In this document: positions 17,888-27,811 of the stretch, in pieces
Position numbering within the stretch: the stretch's first letter is position 1
How the letters are laid out: each line of letters opens with the position of its first letter
From: Sedimenticola sp.
GTDB lineage: Bacteria; Pseudomonadota; Gammaproteobacteria; Chromatiales; Chromatiaceae
DNA length: 64,000 nt
NCBI GenBank assembly: GCA_026992075.1
Contig: JALXAM010000009.1
Coordinates: 119,000-182,999, forward strand
Reading direction: 5' to 3'
The notes under the pieces: model-generated
What the model saw: the letters and a program-made list of their open reading frames with translations, nothing else
Database searches by the model: none
Told to the model about the DNA's origin: nothing
Position numbers and translations under genes: made by a program

Positions 17888-18553
17888 GTGAAAAAAGCGT
17901 TCGATGTCTATTTTTCCGGAGAGCTGCTGGAAGGTTACGAGCCGGACGCCGTGAAGGCCTCCGTGGGTGAGCTGTTCGGACTCTCCGGCCCCAAACTGGA
18001 AGCGCTCTTCTCGGGAGTTCCGGTGCGGATCAAGAAGAACCTGGACGTGGACCGGGCCGGTCGCTTCCGCAAGAAATTTCTGGAGCTCGGCGCCCTGGTG
18101 CAGATCGTGCCGGCAGGCCAGGAACCCCCGGATCCCGCCAGCTCTGCATCCCGCCCGGCGGCCAAAGCCCCTGCGGCTACTGCCCCCCCAGGCTCTGAAG
18201 AGCCCGCATCCACCGGCCTCTCCCTGGCTCCCCAGGCTCCCCTCGAAAGTGAACCCGCCGGGGAAAAGGCGGCCGCCATCGATACCTCCGGCCTCTCCGT
18301 GAGCCCCCCGGGCGCCGATATTCTGCCATCCGATGGAAAGCCAGAAAGGGAAACGCCCCTTCCGGACATCAGCGGCCTGAGCCTGGCACCCTTGAATGAG
18401 AAGCGGACACCGGAGGGTGAAGCCACGGATCCCCCGCCACCCGACATCGGCCACCTGGAGCTGGCCCCCATGAATGGTGGCGATCCGGTGCCGTCGGAGA
18501 AAGAGCGAACCCCGCCCCTGCCCGATATCAGCGGTCTCTCCTTGGAGGAGTGA
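17888..18553 (+). CDS. Hypothetical protein with N-terminal globular domain and repetitive Pro-rich tail
   Basis: N-term FDVYFSGELLEGYEPDAVKASVGELF...FSGVPVRIKKNLDVDRAGRFRKKFLELGA; tail repeats of PDISGLSLAP type. Confidence 0.6.
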   Translation: MKKAFDVYFSGELLEGYEPDAVKASVGELFGLSGPKLEALFSGVPVRIKKNLDVDRAGRFRKKFLELGALVQIVPAGQEPPDPASSASRPAAKAPAATAPPGSEEPASTGLSLAPQAPLESEPAGEKAAAIDTSGLSVSPPGADILPSDGKPERETPLPDISGLSLAPLNEKRTPEGEATDPPPPDIGHLELAPMNGGDPVPSEKERTPPLPDISGLSLEE

Positions 18554-19292
18554 ACACCGGTCCGACTCGGTCCTGCTCTCCAGTTCGGGTCACATCCCGC
18601 CGCAGCCGTTCCAGCTCCTCTTCCTGGCCGATGACCACGATGATGTCGTTCACGTCGATACGGTGCCGCTTCGGATTTGTGGCGAAGATGAGCTGGTCTC
18701 CGTAATCGCGATCCACCACCCCCAACACCACCAGGTTATACCTGCTGCTCAGGGAGAGTTGATCCAGGTACTGGCCATCCACGAAGCTGCCTGCGGGCAC
18801 CGGGATCTCGGCGATCTCCAGGTCCACCCCCTTGCCGAAGACCGCACGATCCATGAGTTCGGCGATCACCGGCCGGTGCACCATCTCATAGATGCGGTAG
18901 CCTGAGATCTGATAGGGATCGATCACCTTGGTGGCCCCTGCCGCCGTCAGACGTTGCACCGTATCTTCGCTCTCACTGATGGAGACGATGGGCAGATCAG
19001 GAGCCAGCGCCCGGATCGAGATCACCAGAAAGACGTTGTCGGCGTCATTCTCCAGCAACGAAAAGAAGACATCCACCTCCGTATCCAGACCCAGCGACAG
19101 CAGCTCCTCGTCATCCTGCAGGTTGACCTTTTCCACCTGGAAGCCCGACTGGCGGGCTTTGTCCAGCCGGTCCGGATCCAGATCGATCATTCGAACCAGC
19201 TCGCCACGATTCTGCAGCTGGCGCGCCACCTCCTGGGCCACGGGCCCCGCTCCGGCAACGATGGTCCTGCGTCGGTTTTCTTTCTTCATCAC
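18528..19292 (-). CDS. Stand-alone TrkA/RCK (N+C) domain protein
   Basis: TIVAGAGPVAQEVARQLQNRGELVRMIDLDPDRLD; C-terminal TrkA-C (VPAGSFVDGQYLDQL...DIIVVIGQEEEL). Confidence 0.85.
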   Translation of the reverse strand: MMKKENRRRTIVAGAGPVAQEVARQLQNRGELVRMIDLDPDRLDKARQSGFQVEKVNLQDDEELLSLGLDTEVDVFFSLLENDADNVFLVISIRALAPDLPIVSISESEDTVQRLTAAGATKVIDPYQISGYRIYEMVHRPVIAELMDRAVFGKGVDLEIAEIPVPAGSFVDGQYLDQLSLSSRYNLVVLGVVDRDYGDQLIFATNPKRHRIDVNDIIVVIGQEEELERLRRDVTRTGEQDRVGPVFTPPRRDR

Positions 19293-20872
19293 AACTTCAG
19301 TTTGTGGCGCAGGCGAAGAATGCTGTATCGATGACCGAACACCAGCAGCAGGTCGTCGCCCACCAGCACGAAATCGGGACCCGGGTTGAACTGGAAGCGG
19401 CGTGAGGTGAGATCGTAATGGTGCCGAACGTGATCACTCTCCCGTTCCGGTGGCGTGATGACGCCAAACAGGATCAGTCGCAGATCCCCCAGCCCGGCAT
19501 CCTCCACCCTTTTGCCATCCAGCCAGGAGCCGGGTGGAACGCGCACTGCTTCCAGATCGATCTCCTGATCTCCCATGAGAATGCCCTGGATCGCCTCGAA
19601 GGCCACCGGCTGCCCGATGTATTCCCCGGCGATGAGACCCACGATCTTGTAGGGCTCGATGGCGTGATTTGCCCCGGCCAGCTCCAGCTTTTTCACCGTG
19701 CGGTGATGGTTGGCCCGGGATATGATCTCGATGCCGCTGTCCAGCTGGCGGGCGGTGAGAGTGATATAGACGTTCACCACATCGTCCCCCGTGAGCGCCA
19801 GCACCCGACAAGCATTGGCCCCCACTCCCAATCGGTGCAAGGCCCCCAACCGCTGGGCCTTGCCATGCACCGCCAGGTAGTTTGCCCTGCGGGCCGCCGC
19901 CACCGCCTCTTCGTTCTCGTCGATGATCACGAACGGATGCCGGTCGCGATGGAGATAGTCGGCCACCACTGCTCCCACCCGGCCGTAACCACAGATCACG
20001 GTGTAATCCTTGAGCTTCTGCAATCGACCGCACACCTGGCGTTCGCGCACCTCGCCCAGCTTCTCCTGAAAGGCCGATACCACGATGGAGGTGAAGAAGG
20101 AGATGACACCGATGCCGCTGAGGATGAGCACCATGGTCACCAGGCGTCCTTCGAAGCTGTGGGGTGTGATGTCGCCATACCCCACGGTGGAGAGGGTGAC
20201 CAGTGCCCAGTAGATACCTTCGAAGAAGCCATCGATGTCTCCCCCGTAGTTGGAAGACTCGAACAGGTAGATGGCCGAGGAACCGACGACGAGGATGAAC
20301 AGCAAGAAGGTGAGCAGAGTGAGCAATTCCGCTTTCTTCTCCCGCAGCACGGCGCCGAATTCCTGCAGATTCTGGGTGTAACGGAACAGTTTGAAGAGCC
20401 GGAACAGCACGAACAGGCGGAGGATCCGCAAGGGGCGGTAACTGGGCATGATGGCCAACAGATCGATCACCGCCATGGGGCTGCTGACGAAGGTCCATTT
20501 GGCCTGTAGGATCTGGTAGAAGGCTCGCCGCAGGCGGAAGGGCTCGTCCACCAGTTCGCTCTCCTCGTAGGCCTCGATGACATGTTTGTGGATGTCGTCG
20601 TACACCCAGAACCGTCCCAGATACTCGAGCACCAGCACCACCAACACCAGGTTCTCGAATTTCACCGCCCAGTGCTCGGGGGTGTGGCGTACGTCATAGA
20701 GCAGGATGAAGACACTGGTGAGCACCAGCACCATCATGAAGAGATCGAAATAGGGGCGAATGCGGGAATGAGGATTTTCCAGCAGGTCGTAGGCGGCCTG
20801 CTTGAACCTGCGGTAACGGCTGGATTCCTCCAGCCAGTAGGCGAAACGGACCACCAGATCGGCAAGCTTCAT
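19289..20872 (-). CDS. Voltage-gated-like potassium channel with C-terminal RCK domain
   Basis: S4-like PLRILRLFVLFRLFKLFRYTQ, selectivity filter TVGYGD, RCK VICGYGRVGAVVADYL. Confidence 0.9.
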   Translation of the reverse strand: MKLADLVVRFAYWLEESSRYRRFKQAAYDLLENPHSRIRPYFDLFMMVLVLTSVFILLYDVRHTPEHWAVKFENLVLVVLVLEYLGRFWVYDDIHKHVIEAYEESELVDEPFRLRRAFYQILQAKWTFVSSPMAVIDLLAIMPSYRPLRILRLFVLFRLFKLFRYTQNLQEFGAVLREKKAELLTLLTFLLFILVVGSSAIYLFESSNYGGDIDGFFEGIYWALVTLSTVGYGDITPHSFEGRLVTMVLILSGIGVISFFTSIVVSAFQEKLGEVRERQVCGRLQKLKDYTVICGYGRVGAVVADYLHRDRHPFVIIDENEEAVAAARRANYLAVHGKAQRLGALHRLGVGANACRVLALTGDDVVNVYITLTARQLDSGIEIISRANHHRTVKKLELAGANHAIEPYKIVGLIAGEYIGQPVAFEAIQGILMGDQEIDLEAVRVPPGSWLDGKRVEDAGLGDLRLILFGVITPPERESDHVRHHYDLTSRRFQFNPGPDFVLVGDDLLLVFGHRYSILRLRHKLKL

Positions 20873-20880
20873 GGTTCGTT

Positions 20881-21042
20881 CACGAACCTCTGGTTCGATC
20901 CTGGACAAAGCGGACTGTATTGCCTCGGTTCGCGTACAAGGCGAAATTCCCCACCGGCAGCAAGCCCTTGAAAACAGCGTCGACGCAGTGATGGGGTCGG
21001 ACAGGTGCAGGATGCGCGTTCATGGATCAATCCGGAGGCTCC
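20881..21042. mobile_element. Degenerate copy of the MITE-like element also present at 62334-62493
   Basis: gaacctctggttcgatcctggac ... acaaggcgaaattc ... caggatgcgcgttcatggatcaatccggaggctcc aligns with the other copy. Confidence 0.6.
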
Positions 21043-21389
21043 TTCACCACCTCCAGCCGGTCCGTCTCCGCAAGCTGCACCCGGCGGCCATCCACGGTGA
21101 CGAAACTGTGTCCACCAAAGCGGTTGCGGGGCACCCGGTACAGGGTCACGCGGCCGGTGGTGCCGTCGATGACGCTCACCTGCAGGATCTGGTGGTCGTG
21201 ACGCCATCGCCAATACCCCACTACCAGGGCACCACCGACCATCACGGCCAGCACCGTGAGCGCGATCCGTTTCGCCAGCCGGCCATCTCCAGTGGAGGGC
21301 CGTGGCCGGACAACGGCGGTGCGACGATGGCGGGCCAGCCAGAAGACCAGTCCGATCACCGCCAGCGTAAACAGGATCTTGGTTACCAT
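21027..21389 (-). CDS. Small membrane-anchored hypothetical protein
   Basis: 120 aa with two N-terminal hydrophobic segments; C-terminal codons fall inside the MITE-like element. Confidence 0.5.
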   Translation of the reverse strand: MVTKILFTLAVIGLVFWLARHRRTAVVRPRPSTGDGRLAKRIALTVLAVMVGGALVVGYWRWRHDHQILQVSVIDGTTGRVTLYRVPRNRFGGHSFVTVDGRRVQLAETDRLEVVKEPPD

Positions 21390-21439
21390 GCCCCATCGCC
21401 GTTGCTATGATGACCGCAAAGTAACACCAAAACCCCTCC

Positions 21440-22072
21440 ATGAAAACTGTACTGTTTCTCGTCCCGGTACTGCTCCTGATCACGGCCTGTTCCGAGCCGG
21501 AACGACCCAGCATCACCCTCTATCTGGCGATGCAGCGGGGGGACATCGAACAGATCGAGCGGCACATACGCTGGGGCAGCGATCTCAACCGGTTGAACCG
21601 CGACGGCTACACCCCTCTCCAGGTGGCAGTGCGGAACGGCCGTACCGCCATCGTCCGCATGCTGCTGAAACACGGGGTGGAGGTGGACAAGCCAGACCGG
21701 GAGGGCCACACCGCCCTGTGGCATGCGGTGATGGGCGGTCGCACCATCATCGCGGACCTGCTGCTGGAGGCCGGCGCCCGCCTGCAGGCCACCGACTGGC
21801 TGCTGGACGCCGCCCGACTGGGGGTGCGCAAGCGGGAGACGGTGGATTACCTGGTGCGTCACGGGGCCGACCTGGAAGTACGAGACGAACGGGGCGACAC
21901 CCCGCTGCTCATTGCCATCCGCCAGGGCAACCACAAGCTGGCCAAGCACCTGGTGAATGCGGGCGCCGACGTGCGCGTGCGCGATGCCAATGGCCGCACC
22001 GCCCTGCAAATTGCAAATTCCCTGGGATTGGGCGATATTGCCGCCCTTTTGGAACGCAACGGAGCAACCTGA
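21440..22072 (+). CDS. Ankyrin-repeat lipoprotein
   Basis: Lipobox LLLITAC; repeats DGYTPLQVAVRNGRTAIVRMLLKHGVEVDKPDREGHTALWHAV. Confidence 0.85.
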   Translation: MKTVLFLVPVLLLITACSEPERPSITLYLAMQRGDIEQIERHIRWGSDLNRLNRDGYTPLQVAVRNGRTAIVRMLLKHGVEVDKPDREGHTALWHAVMGGRTIIADLLLEAGARLQATDWLLDAARLGVRKRETVDYLVRHGADLEVRDERGDTPLLIAIRQGNHKLAKHLVNAGADVRVRDANGRTALQIANSLGLGDIAALLERNGAT

Positions 22073-22357
22073 ATGGCAAGCACACCCGAGGAACTGACCA
22101 TAAGCTACCGAGAAGGAGATCTGGAGGTGGTGAAGGAGCTGGACAAGGAGGTGTTGAGCAAGGGCGCCTGGACCACCATCCTCTTCCGTTACCAGGAATG
22201 GAACAACGCCAAGCAGGAATACGGGCCGGAGAAATACAGTATCCGCCGTTACCAGAAACGGAACGGCGAATATCAGCAGAAGTCCCGTTTCAACATCTCC
22301 AGCAAGGAGCAGGCCCGCAAGATCATCGAGGCGCTGTCCCGCTGGATCGAGGAGTGA
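22073..22357 (+). CDS. Conserved small hypothetical protein
   Basis: 94 aa, starts immediately after the ankyrin gene stop, polar and well-formed. Confidence 0.55.
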   Translation: MASTPEELTISYREGDLEVVKELDKEVLSKGAWTTILFRYQEWNNAKQEYGPEKYSIRRYQKRNGEYQQKSRFNISSKEQARKIIEALSRWIEE

Positions 22358-22403
22358 GCCGGGCCACCGCTGACATTCCATCCCCCGACTCCTGACTCCA
22401 TCC

Positions 22404-24101
22404 ATGCAAGACTCGCTGCAGATCGGCGCCATTCTCATGGGCCTGGCCGGCGGCCTGGCCATCTTCCTCTATGGCATGGAGCTGATGACCGGTGCGCTCA
22501 AGGCGAGCAGCGGCAAGCGGCTCAAGCGGCTGCTGGCGCGCATGACCACCAACCGCTTCAAGGGGGTTCTGGCCGGCGCCGTCACCACCGCCATCATCCA
22601 GTCCTCCTCGGTGACCACGGTGCTGGTGGTGGGTTTCGTCGCCGCCGGGCTGATGAAGCTGGAGCAGACCATCCCCATCATCATGGGGGCCTCCATCGGC
22701 ACCACGGTCACTGCCCAGATCATCGCTTTCAAGATCACCCACTACGCCCTGCTCATCGTCACCCTTGGTTTCGCCCTGCAGTTCTTCGGCCGAAACGAGT
22801 TGGTGAAACGCACCGGCACCATGGTGTTCGGGTTCGGGCTGATCTTCTTCGGCATGAGCCTGATGGGCGACGCCACGGCGCCGCTGCGCGACTATCCGCC
22901 CTTCATCGATCTGCTGCGGGAGATGGACCACCCGCTCTACGGCATCCTGCTCAGCGCCCTCTTCACCGCGGTGGTACAGAGCTCTTCGGCCACCACCGGG
23001 GTGATCATCATGCTGGGCAGCCAGGGCCTCATCTCGCTGGAACAGGGCATCGCCCTGGTTTTCGGCGCCAACATCGGCACCTGCGTCACCGCACTGCTGG
23101 CCGCCATCGGCAACTCGCGGGATGCCCTGCGCACCGCGCTGGTTCACATCACCTTCAACACCATTGGCGTCATCGTCTGGTATCCCTTCCTCGATCAGTT
23201 CGCGGAACTGATCCGGATGCTCTCCCCCACCTACCCGGATCTTCAGGGCGTGGCCCGCCTGGCGGCGGAAACCCCGCGGCAGATCGCCAATGCCCACACC
23301 CTGTTCAACGTGGGCAACACCCTCCTCTTCATCGGCTTCACCCGCCAGTTCGCCCGTCTGGTGACCTGGATGGTACCGGTCACCGAGAAGGAGAAAGCAG
23401 AAAAGGTGGCCCCCAAGTATCTGGATCCCAACCTCATCGCCACCCCCGCCCTTGCCCTGGACCGGGTGCGCATGGAGATCGGCCGCATGGCCGAGCGGGT
23501 GCTGCCCATGGTGCGGAAGGGAACCGATGCCGCCATCCGCGGGGACGCCAGCCAGCTGGCGGAGCTTTTGCGCATGGATGCCGACGTGGACCAGCTCCAC
23601 GGCCCCATCGTGGAATACCTGCGCCAGATCGCCCGCCAGGATCTCACCTCCGAAGAAGCAGCCCTGGTGCATCACTATCTGGCCATCGCCAGCTATTACG
23701 AGAACATCGGCGACACCCTGAAGCTCAACCTGGTGCACATCGGCCAGAAACGAATCCAGGGCGAAGTGGTGATCAGCGAGGAGACCCGACTGCTATTCGA
23801 AAAGCTGGTGGACGAGCTGGTCAACCTGCTGGAACTGGCCACCCGCGCCGCCACCCGCTGGGATCGGGATGCCGCGCGGGAGGTGATCCGTGCCAAGAAC
23901 CGCGTCAACGGCCTGGCCCAGGACATCGAGCGCCACATCACCCGTCGCATGACCGCCGATGCGCCCCAACGCCGTCTCACCTACGAGATCGAAAGCGATC
24001 TGCTGGAGAACCTGAAGCGGGTCTATTACTTCACCAAGCGTATCGGCAAGGTGGTGCTGGAGAGCGATCAGGAGCCGGCCACTGCACCGGAAGCCGCTTA
24101 G
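22404..24101 (+). CDS. Na/Pi cotransporter family protein with PhoU-like C-terminus
   Basis: GGLAIFLYGMELMTGALK, TAIIQSSSVTTVLVVGFV, TAVVQSSSATTGVIIML duplicated QSSS motifs; helical C-terminus. Confidence 0.92.
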   Translation: MQDSLQIGAILMGLAGGLAIFLYGMELMTGALKASSGKRLKRLLARMTTNRFKGVLAGAVTTAIIQSSSVTTVLVVGFVAAGLMKLEQTIPIIMGASIGTTVTAQIIAFKITHYALLIVTLGFALQFFGRNELVKRTGTMVFGFGLIFFGMSLMGDATAPLRDYPPFIDLLREMDHPLYGILLSALFTAVVQSSSATTGVIIMLGSQGLISLEQGIALVFGANIGTCVTALLAAIGNSRDALRTALVHITFNTIGVIVWYPFLDQFAELIRMLSPTYPDLQGVARLAAETPRQIANAHTLFNVGNTLLFIGFTRQFARLVTWMVPVTEKEKAEKVAPKYLDPNLIATPALALDRVRMEIGRMAERVLPMVRKGTDAAIRGDASQLAELLRMDADVDQLHGPIVEYLRQIARQDLTSEEAALVHHYLAIASYYENIGDTLKLNLVHIGQKRIQGEVVISEETRLLFEKLVDELVNLLELATRAATRWDRDAAREVIRAKNRVNGLAQDIERHITRRMTADAPQRRLTYEIESDLLENLKRVYYFTKRIGKVVLESDQEPATAPEAA

Positions 24102-24120
24102 CCGCGCACAGCACATGTGG

Positions 24121-24312
24121 GTCGGGCTTCAGCCCGACGAATCCCGATCTGGAGCGCTTTCTGGACGGGCGGCCCGGAAGGCTTCGGCGGGACCGCCACG
24201 AGTACCTCCCTGTAGGCTCGCGTCGGCCATCCATGGCCTCCGACGTCCCGCCGAAGCCTTCCGGGCCACCCTTTGAAAGGGGACAGGGTATTCTGTCGGG
24301 CTGAAGCCCGAC
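24121..24312. repeat. Composite nested palindromic element, copy 1
   Basis: Outer REP-like pair 24121-24138 / 24295-24312; inner perfect 23-bp arms 24171-24193 / 24245-24267; core with CTCCCTGTAGGCTC. Confidence 0.85.
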
Positions 24313-24324
24313 CCACGGTCAGCG

Positions 24325-25764
24325 CTAAAAACCGATCTCCGCCGGCCACTCGATGAGGGCATCCACCACCGCCCGCCGTTCCGCAGAAAGAGTGGGATCC
24401 ACCGTGAGCTTCGCCAGCTCCCTGCGGTACTGGTCCAGAGTGATGCTGGAACCCCCCTCCGGGCTGGTGAGACGATGCCGCCGGTACTCGTCCCAGCGCG
24501 CCCGCTCCTCCCGGCTGAGCGTCTGCGGCCAGTTGCGCGCGCGGTAGCGGAACAGCAATTCATGCAGCTTGGGCGATTCGAAAGGCAGCTTCAGCCCGGC
24601 CAGCTTTTCCGGTGGGGTGGCCCGCACCCGCTCGCACAGGCGCCGATCGTGGTCGGAGAGAAAACCGTCGTAAAGGCTCTGGTCGGGATCGGGGGAAGGC
24701 TCGAAGCCCGACTCCGCGAAGACCGCCGCCACCTTCTTCTCGATGAGCGCCGCGTTCTCCCGGATGAGCTGCAAGTGGCGCAGCTCCCGCTCCTCGTCCA
24801 GCGCCCACTTCTCCCGCGCCTCGCCGGTGAGGGTGTTGAGTGGCACCACCACCGGCGCGTGATTGATGCTCACCATCTTCAGCGGGATGCGCGCCTCCCC
24901 CTCCGGCAGCTCTGCGGTGGGGGTGTAGAGCCGCTGGTGGATCTCCTCCACCGTCAGCTCCAGCAGCGGCGTGGGATCCACCCGCAGATCGTAGACGATC
25001 GCCCCGTTGCGGTTCACCGGGTGCCAGGCCACCGGCACCACCACGGCGATGCAGCCCAGGCGCGCCGGGTACTTGTCGGAGACATGCACCACCGGCCGCT
25101 GCTCCCGCAGGTTGAGCTGGCGCGCCAGCCACTCCTTGTCGCGGTGCTGGAAGACGAAATCGAACAGGCGCGGCTGGCGCGCCTTGAGCAGCCGCGCCAG
25201 CTCGATGGTGGCCATCACGTCCACCAGGGCGTCATGGGCACCCTGGTGCTCGATGCCGTTGGCGGCGGTGAGATGCTCCAGCCGGAAACTGGCGACCCCC
25301 TCTTCGTTCACTGGCCACTCGATCCCCTCGGGCCGCAGCGCGTGCGCCAGCCGCACCACGTCGATGAGATCCCAGCGCGAGTTGCCATTGCGCCACTCCC
25401 GGGCATAGGGATCGAAGAAGTTGCGGTAGAGCCCGTAGCGGGTGAACTCGTCGTCGAAGCGGATGCTGTTGTAGCCCAGGGCGCAGGTGCCGGGACGGGA
25501 GAGCTCGTCGTGGATGGCGGCGAAGAAGTCGGCCTCGCACATCCCCTGCTCGCGGGCCAGCTGGGGCGTGATCCCGGTGACCAGGCAGGCGCCGGGCTGG
25601 GGCAGCATGTCGTCCGCCGGGCTGGCGTAGACCACCAGCGGGCGGCCCACCGGGTTGAAGTCGAGATCGGTGCGCAGGCCGGCGAACTGCGCCGCCCGGT
25701 CCCGCCGGGGATCGGTGCCCCAGGTCTCGTAGTCGTGCCAGTAGAAGGAGGTGGTCTGACTCAT
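24325..25764 (-). CDS. sbcB: Exodeoxyribonuclease I
   Basis: FYWHDYETWGTDPRRDRAAQFAGLRTD, GYNSIRFDDEFTRYGLYRNFFDPY, HDALVDVMATI. Confidence 0.95.
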   Translation of the reverse strand: MSQTTSFYWHDYETWGTDPRRDRAAQFAGLRTDLDFNPVGRPLVVYASPADDMLPQPGACLVTGITPQLAREQGMCEADFFAAIHDELSRPGTCALGYNSIRFDDEFTRYGLYRNFFDPYAREWRNGNSRWDLIDVVRLAHALRPEGIEWPVNEEGVASFRLEHLTAANGIEHQGAHDALVDVMATIELARLLKARQPRLFDFVFQHRDKEWLARQLNLREQRPVVHVSDKYPARLGCIAVVVPVAWHPVNRNGAIVYDLRVDPTPLLELTVEEIHQRLYTPTAELPEGEARIPLKMVSINHAPVVVPLNTLTGEAREKWALDEERELRHLQLIRENAALIEKKVAAVFAESGFEPSPDPDQSLYDGFLSDHDRRLCERVRATPPEKLAGLKLPFESPKLHELLFRYRARNWPQTLSREERARWDEYRRHRLTSPEGGSSITLDQYRRELAKLTVDPTLSAERRAVVDALIEWPAEIGF

Positions 25765-25828
25765 GGAAAAAGAGCCACCACGACCCGCGCCGTGATGGCT
25801 CCTGGTGTCCCCACCGGTTCGGAAAGGA

Positions 25829-26173
25829 TCAGATCTTCTCCTTGATCCTCGCCGCCTTGCCGGTACGGCCGCGCAGGTAGTAGAGCTTGGCGCGGCGCAC
25901 GTCGCCCTTACGCTTCACCTCGATGCTGTCGATGAGCGGGCTGTAGGTCTGGAAGGTCCGCTCCACCCCTTCGCCGTGGGAGATCTTGCGCACGGTGAAG
26001 GCGGAGTTGAGGCCGCGGTTTCGTTTGGCGATCACCACGCCCTCGAAGGCCTGCAGCCGCTCGCGGTTGCCCTCCTTCACCTTCACCTTCACAACGACGG
26101 TATCACCGGGCCCGAAGTCCGGGATCTCCTTGTTCATCTGTTCAGCTTCGAGTTCCTGGATGATGTTGCTCAT
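25829..26173 (-). CDS. rplS: 50S ribosomal protein L19
   Basis: [46 protein letters not shown]. Confidence 0.97.
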   Translation of the reverse strand: MSNIIQELEAEQMNKEIPDFGPGDTVVVKVKVKEGNRERLQAFEGVVIAKRNRGLNSAFTVRKISHGEGVERTFQTYSPLIDSIEVKRKGDVRRAKLYYLRGRTGKAARIKEKI

Positions 26174-26229
26174 CGTTGTCGCTCCTCAGTTTCCAGGCGC
26201 CTCACGGCGCGTCATCGTTGAATTGTAAC

Positions 26230-26991
26230 CTAGTCGTCGTCCCGGGAGCCCCCGGCTACGCCTTGATGGGTGCGGATGAAGGCTTCCAGCAACTCCCGCT
26301 CCTCGTCGCTCAACCGGCGCTGCTTCAGCAGGTCGGGACGCCGGATCCAGGTGCGTCCCAGCGCCTGCTGCAGGCGCCAGCGGCGGATCGCCTGGTGGTC
26401 GCCCGAACGCAGCACCCCGGGCACCCGCCGCCCATCCAGCTCCTCCGGCCTGGTGTACTGGGGAAAGTCCAGCAGGCCGTTCATGTAGGAGTCCTGTTCC
26501 GCCGACTGCTCGTGCCCCAGCACGCCCGGCAGCAGCCGGATCACCGTGTCCATGATCACCATGGCCGCCAGTTCGCCGCCGGAGAGCACGTAGTCGCCGA
26601 TGGACCACTCCTCGTCCACGCAGCACTCCACCAGCCGTTCGTCGATGCCCTCGTAGCGCCCGGCCAGCAGGATGAGCCCTTCCCGCTGCGCCATCTCCCT
26701 GGCCGCGCCCTGGTCGAAACGGCGCCCCTGGGGGGTGAGCAGGAGCACCGGGCTGCCCGGCGCCGCTGCCCTGGCCGCCGCGATGGCCGCGCGCAGGGGT
26801 TCGACCTTCATCACCATCCCGGGGCCGCCGCCGTAGGGCCGGTCGTCCACCGTGCGGTGAACGTCCTCAGTGTAGTCCCGCGGGTTCCACAGGTGGAGCT
26901 CCGCCGGTCCTTCCTGCAGCGCCCGTCCGGTCACCCCCGACTCCATCGCCCGGAACATTTCCGGGAACAGGGTGATGACGTCGAAGCGCAT
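26230..26991 (-). CDS. trmD: tRNA (guanine-N1)-methyltransferase TrmD
   Basis: [52 protein letters not shown]. Confidence 0.97.
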   Translation of the reverse strand: MRFDVITLFPEMFRAMESGVTGRALQEGPAELHLWNPRDYTEDVHRTVDDRPYGGGPGMVMKVEPLRAAIAAARAAAPGSPVLLLTPQGRRFDQGAAREMAQREGLILLAGRYEGIDERLVECCVDEEWSIGDYVLSGGELAAMVIMDTVIRLLPGVLGHEQSAEQDSYMNGLLDFPQYTRPEELDGRRVPGVLRSGDHQAIRRWRLQQALGRTWIRRPDLLKQRRLSDEERELLEAFIRTHQGVAGGSRDDD

Positions 26992-27542
26992 CAGAAGTCG
27001 GGATCCCATTCCACCAGGATCCTTCCCTCTTCCAGCGACACCTCGCGGATCACCTGATCCGGCAGCCAGGGAATGAGCCGCTCGCGCTCGCCCCTGACCA
27101 CCAGCACGTCGTTGGAGCCGGTCTCCATCAGGTGATCCACCACGCCGAGCGCCACGCCACCGGTAGTGACCACCTGCAACCCTTCCAGGTCGGTCCAGTA
27201 ATAGTCGTCGCCGTCACCATCCAGTTGCGAGCGGCGTACCGCGATGGTGGCGCCCATCAGCTCGCGCGCCTGATCGCGGTCGGTGCAGCCTTCCAGCTGC
27301 GCCACCAGGGTCTTGCCCTGGGGCCTGCCCCCCAGCACCCGGCGGGCCTCCCAGCCCCCTTTTCGCAACAGGTACCAGGGGGAATAGCCCAGTATGTTCT
27401 CCCGGGGCCGGGTGTCGGAGTGGACCTTCACCCATCCCTGCACCCCGTGCAACCCCGAAATGCGACCGAGGGCGACCAGCCGGTCCGGCCCGTCACCCTC
27501 GCTCCCGTTCTTCACCTGGCCTTGGTCCAGGTCGGCTTTCAC
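26991..27542 (-). CDS. rimM: 16S rRNA processing protein RimM
   Basis: [22 protein letters not shown] barrel [13 protein letters not shown]; operon position. Confidence 0.94.
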   Translation of the reverse strand: MKADLDQGQVKNGSEGDGPDRLVALGRISGLHGVQGWVKVHSDTRPRENILGYSPWYLLRKGGWEARRVLGGRPQGKTLVAQLEGCTDRDQARELMGATIAVRRSQLDGDGDDYYWTDLEGLQVVTTGGVALGVVDHLMETGSNDVLVVRGERERLIPWLPDQVIREVSLEEGRILVEWDPDF

Positions 27543-27547
27543 GAACC

Positions 27548-27811
27548 TCAGGCGGCTTCGCTCTGCCCCTGCTTGCGGTACTGCTTGACCAGCGCCTCCA
27601 CGCGCTCGGTCATCCTGGCGCCCTGGGAGAGCCAGTGATCGACCCGCTCCAGGTCGATGCGCAGCGGCTCCTCCTGCCCCTTGGCGATGGGGTTGAAGAA
27701 GCCCAGGCGCTCGATGTAACGGCCGTCGCGGGGGCTGCGGGAGTCCGCCGCCACGATGTGGTAGTAGGGGCGCTTCTTGGCGCCACCCCTGGCAAGACGA
27801 ATGGTAACCAT
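27548..27811 (-). CDS. rpsP: 30S ribosomal protein S16
   Basis: [41 protein letters not shown]; true start well inside the 697-aa ORF of the track. Confidence 0.97.
   Translation of the reverse strand: MVTIRLARGGAKKRPYYHIVAADSRSPRDGRYIERLGFFNPIAKGQEEPLRIDLERVDHWLSQGARMTERVEALVKQYRKQGQSEAA

Noticed and set aside
17935-18471. 178-aa minus-strand ORF opposite the repetitive hypothetical protein
   Set aside because: Low-complexity mirror frame; the plus-strand ORF has the better start context and a globular N-terminus.
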